Assembly (NCBI RefSeq): GCF_039872765.1
Contig: NZ_JBDPZC010000001.1
Coordinates: 1,116,001-1,180,000 of the forward strand
DNA from: Roseateles_B flavus
GTDB taxonomy: Bacteria; Pseudomonadota; Gammaproteobacteria; Burkholderiales; Burkholderiaceae_C
Length of the DNA: 64,000 bases
Reading direction: 5' to 3'
Part shown: piece by piece, positions 62,287-64,000 of the stretch
How the letters are laid out: every line of letters begins with the position of its first letter
Position numbering within the stretch: position 1 is the first letter of the stretch
Position numbers and translations under genes: made by a program
The notes under the pieces: model-generated
The model's input: only the letters and a program-made list of their open reading frames with translations
Told to the model about the DNA's origin: nothing
Database searches by the model: none

Positions 62287-62577
62287 CCTGTGAGCGAGGC
62301 CCGTCGCAGTCAGGGGCATGCCCGCAGGCGCTGCCGCCTTGCAGAAACCTCGGGGAACCCGGAAATTTCCGGTTTTTACTGATCCGGTGTATATTCAACG
62401 GATGCCGGACAGCGCCGCATCCCTCAGTGGCGAGCTATTCCTCCAGTCCGGTGCGTGCGACGCCAGTCGCCCCTTTGACCGCAGAGCTTCGGTCAACTGA
62501 GCCAAGTAGCTCACTCAGGCATTCAACAACGCCTGCGTCTCTCAAACTGATTGATCCCCATTTCAACAGCTATTCCC
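62287..62577 (+). promoter_or_regulatory. Structured leader upstream of small ORF
   Basis: A palindrome CCGGAAATTTCCGG followed by T5 (62359-62377) may end transcription from upstream. A TATATT at 62390-62395 is the best -10 candidate, without a good -35. Then come three hairpins: TTGACCG/CGGTCAA (62475-62496), TGAGC/GCTCA (62498-62513) and CAGGC/GCCTG (62516-62535), before the small ORF at 62578. The base composition drops visibly here. Confidence 0.5.
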
Positions 62578-62787
62578 ATGGGCCAATACGTCGTCTTGCC
62601 CTCGACACACTCGACTGACTGCGGTCGCTTCAGAGCCGCTGTTGCGGTTCGGCGGATTCAAGGTGGCGACGGCTCACCCAGAACGCACGCCCTCGACAAG
62701 ACTTTCGCTTCCCGAGAAGCCGCCAAAGTCATTGCGGTCACCCAAGGGTGGTTTCAAACGCCAATGCCCAACGCTGCGGCATTCTGA
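62578..62787 (+). CDS. Small uncharacterised protein next to RRM/Csp genes
   Basis: A 69-residue protein starting MGQYVVLPSTHSTDCGRF, followed by VAVRRIQGG, DKTFASREAAKVIAVTQGW and a short tail. It is soluble, with alternating short strands and a helix, and reads like a genuine small domain. The start ATG lies after a hairpin-rich leader, and the gene is 104 bp upstream of the RRM protein gene on the same strand. No named family could be assigned. The stop codon lies in the stem of a hairpin. Confidence 0.6.
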   Translation: MGQYVVLPSTHSTDCGRFRAAVAVRRIQGGDGSPRTHALDKTFASREAAKVIAVTQGWFQTPMPNAAAF

Positions 62788-62818
62788 TGCGTGATCGCAA
62801 ATCAATGCGATTCATCAG
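62784..62818 (+). other. Nested hairpin at end of small ORF
   Basis: Outer stem CTGATG/CATCAG (62784-62789 with 62813-62818) and inner stem ATCGCA/TGCGAT (62794-62799 with 62806-62811), with a small bulge. It covers the stop codon of the small ORF and precedes the RRM gene by 74 bp. A second short stem (62829-62843) follows. It has no T-run, so an mRNA processing or translational role is likelier than termination. Confidence 0.6.
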
Positions 62819-62891
62819 ACCGCTTATTCAGATTCAAAGTCTGCTTGCACACATCGAGACGATGTGAATCAACCATCCGAAAGGTATTCCA

Positions 62892-63242
62892 ATGACCAGC
62901 AAGATTTACGTGGGAAATCTCCCTTACTCCGTCACGGACGAGACGCTCAAAAGCAACTTCCGCGAATTTGGTGAAGTCGCCTCGGCCAAGGTTTTGATGG
63001 ACCAAGATACCGGTCAGTCCAAAGGCTTTGGCTTTGTGCAGATGGCAACCGCCGAGTGTGCGCAAGCGGCCATCAAAGGTCTGAACGGCCTTTCCGTTGA
63101 GGGCCGCGCCATTGTTGTGAACCTGGCTCGCCCTCGTGAGGATCGCGGCGCCGCGAAGTCGGCTGGCCCGGCTGAATTCCGCGCAAGCAAGCGTCAAGAT
63201 GTTGGCTATGGGAATGGCGGGTTCGGCGGCGGTCGATACTGA
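62892..63242 (+). CDS. RRM-domain RNA-binding protein
   Basis: A 116-residue protein with one RNA recognition motif at residues 3-81: RNP2 KIYVGNLPY and RNP1 SKGFGFVQM. The tail is Arg- and Gly-rich (YGNGGFGGGRY), as in the cold-inducible RNA-binding proteins of cyanobacteria and proteobacteria. It probably binds RNA as a chaperone during cold or other stress. AAAGG lies 8 bases before ATG 62892. It lies upstream of a cold-shock protein gene and downstream of a small ORF. Confidence 0.93.
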   Translation: MTSKIYVGNLPYSVTDETLKSNFREFGEVASAKVLMDQDTGQSKGFGFVQMATAECAQAAIKGLNGLSVEGRAIVVNLARPREDRGAAKSAGPAEFRASKRQDVGYGNGGFGGGRY

Positions 63243-63551
63243 TTCAAGCATCGAATAGCCGTTTTCTATTGCCCATGACCGTGACTCGGCATTGAGTGCC
63301 AGTGCGGGACTCAGGGTTGCCGGCTTGCTGCCATACGCTGAGTGAAAACCCAAGCGATGGATGGCAGTCGTTGGCTTTTGCCGCGGCAAGGAACTGGCGA
63401 ACCGTTTTTCAGTCAATAGAGCCACCGCCCTTGAATGTGGCGGCTGGCCTGCTCTCACGAAATCGCGAGCTATCGTGATGATGTTCCATTTCTGGTTTTT
63501 AAATGCAAAGGCATGCCCCTTTTGGGGCGGTCGAAGGTGCTGCAAATAAAC
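63243..63551 (+). other. Gap between RRM and cold-shock genes
   Basis: No credible reading frame. Hairpins are visible: GCCACCGCC/GGCGGCTGGC with one bulge (63421-63448) and GCCCC-TTTT-GGGGC (63515-63528). A minus-strand reading frame spans this gap, but it is also antisense to the RRM gene and looks spurious. An unrecognised small RNA is possible. Confidence 0.4.
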
Positions 63552-63581
63552 TTGCACAGCTGGCGTTTTTAGGACTACTAT
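63552..63581 (+). promoter_or_regulatory. Candidate sigma70 promoter of the cold-shock gene
   Basis: TTGCAC (63552-63557), an 18-bp spacer, and TACTAT (63576-63581). A start of transcription near 63588 would give a leader of about 145 bases before ATG 63733, a length typical of cspA-type messages, whose leaders fold differently in the cold. Confidence 0.65.
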
Positions 63582-63732
63582 GGCTTCGCTGATATGCACA
63601 AGACCGTCCGCTCTCAGGACTTTCCACTTGGTCCGGCCTTCTGCCAGGACCCCAGTTGAATCCCCAGAAGATTTTCTTGGCGTCTCTTCGCTGAGTGCAA
63701 TTTCGCGCTTTGCAACTTGAAAGGAAATCAAT

Positions 63733-63945
63733 ATGACGACTCAAACTGGAACCGTGAAGTGGTTCAACGAAGGCAAGGGTTTTGGCTTCATCACGCCGGA
63801 TGACGGTGGCAAGGACCTCTTTGCTCACTTCAAGGAAATTCAGGGTGGCGGCTTCAAGACGCTCAACGAAAACCAGCGCGTGGAGTTCGAGGTGACTCAG
63901 GGCCAAAAGGGTCCGCAGGCATCACGCATTCGCTGCGTGAGCTGA
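63733..63945 (+). CDS. cspA: Cold-shock protein (CspA family)
   Basis: A 70-residue single OB-fold protein with GTVKWFNEGKGFGFITPDD (RNP1 KGFGF) and KDLFAHFKEI (RNP2-like; many CSPs have VFVHF, here LFAHF). QKGPQASRIRCVS completes the fold. It binds single-stranded RNA or DNA and prevents secondary structure. GAAAGGAAA lies upstream of ATG 63733. It probably is expressed from the promoter at 63552-63581, with a long leader. It may be part of a cold-response set with the RRM protein. Confidence 0.96.
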   Translation: MTTQTGTVKWFNEGKGFGFITPDDGGKDLFAHFKEIQGGGFKTLNENQRVEFEVTQGQKGPQASRIRCVS

Positions 63946-63964
63946 GCATCGCTCACCCAAGGAT

Positions 63965-63985
63965 GCGGCCAGGCCAACTGGCTGC
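63965..63985 (+). terminator. Possible weak terminator after cold-shock gene
   Basis: An 8-bp stem (63965-63972 with 63978-63985, one G-T pair) and a 5-base loop, 19 bp past the stop. There is no T-run before the window ends, so terminator function is uncertain. Confidence 0.4.
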
Positions 63986-64000
63986 GTCGATGAAAGCGCG

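Noticed and set aside
62802..63731. Minus-strand 309-residue open frame over the RRM gene and the following gap
   Set aside because: It is antisense to a clear RRM protein, shows no family pattern and crosses a promoter and hairpins.

Overview
The window is GC-rich DNA with bacterial gene structure, dense packing, and many 1-8 bp stop/start overlaps. The gene families and order (XrtB-type exosortase EPS locus, ubiJ-ubiB, fmdB-DUF502-aspS, nudB-EEP-clsB, hut operon with HutF and HutG) point to a betaproteobacterium of the order Burkholderiales, probably a Rubrivivax/Leptothrix/Roseateles-type relative. The species cannot be fixed from the sequence alone. No rRNA, tRNA, CRISPR array, transposase or phage gene was recognised.

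Region 1 (1-26491) is an exopolysaccharide locus. A plus-strand operon runs from a 5'-truncated exosortase (xrtB) through epsI, GDP-L-fucose synthesis (gmd, fcl), a Wzx-type flippase, a GT11-like fucosyltransferase, three GT4 enzymes, one GT2 and one GT14-like enzyme, a Wzy/O-ligase-type polymerase, and a secreted glycoside hydrolase. A WecG-type ManNAc transferase (minus) and a UDP-glucuronate 4-epimerase (plus) follow. A long minus-strand operon reads epsB (initiating sugar-phosphate transferase), epsL (outer-membrane barrel), galE, manC, rfbB-rfbD-rfbA-rfbC, wecB. It meets the plus-strand epimerase at a shared bidirectional terminator. Together these genes predict a Wzx/Wzy polysaccharide that can contain L-fucose, L-rhamnose, ManNAc, galacturonate and galactose.

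Region 2 (26645-43501) is mostly core: ubiJ-ubiB, a sodium:solute symporter, fmdB-DUF502-aspS, then, after a roughly 7 kb accessory stretch, nudB, an EEP nuclease and clsB. The accessory stretch (33614-40809) holds mainly small membrane proteins, two accessory enzymes or binding domains, a CsgG-like lipoprotein and a tautomerase. It includes a DUF1761-type gene that appears to start with CTG.

Region 3 (43509-52995) is an orphan periplasmic binding protein followed by a complete five-step histidine-degradation system. hutU-hutH lie on the minus strand and hutC-hutD-hutI-hutG-hutF on the plus strand, divergent around a HutC-type operator placed inside the hutU promoter spacer. The gap between hutU and hutH carries a cluster of hairpins.

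Region 4 (53076-62286) contains a chemoreceptor, an S10 carboxypeptidase, a DUF429 protein, arginase, a LOG-family protein, a MoeB/ThiF-type adenylyltransferase, a carboxy-terminal processing protease and a GNAT acetyltransferase. Region 5 (62287-64000) is visibly less GC-rich and carries a small uncharacterised ORF, an RRM RNA-binding protein and a cold-shock protein with structured or long leaders. It looks like a cold-shock/RNA-chaperone module.
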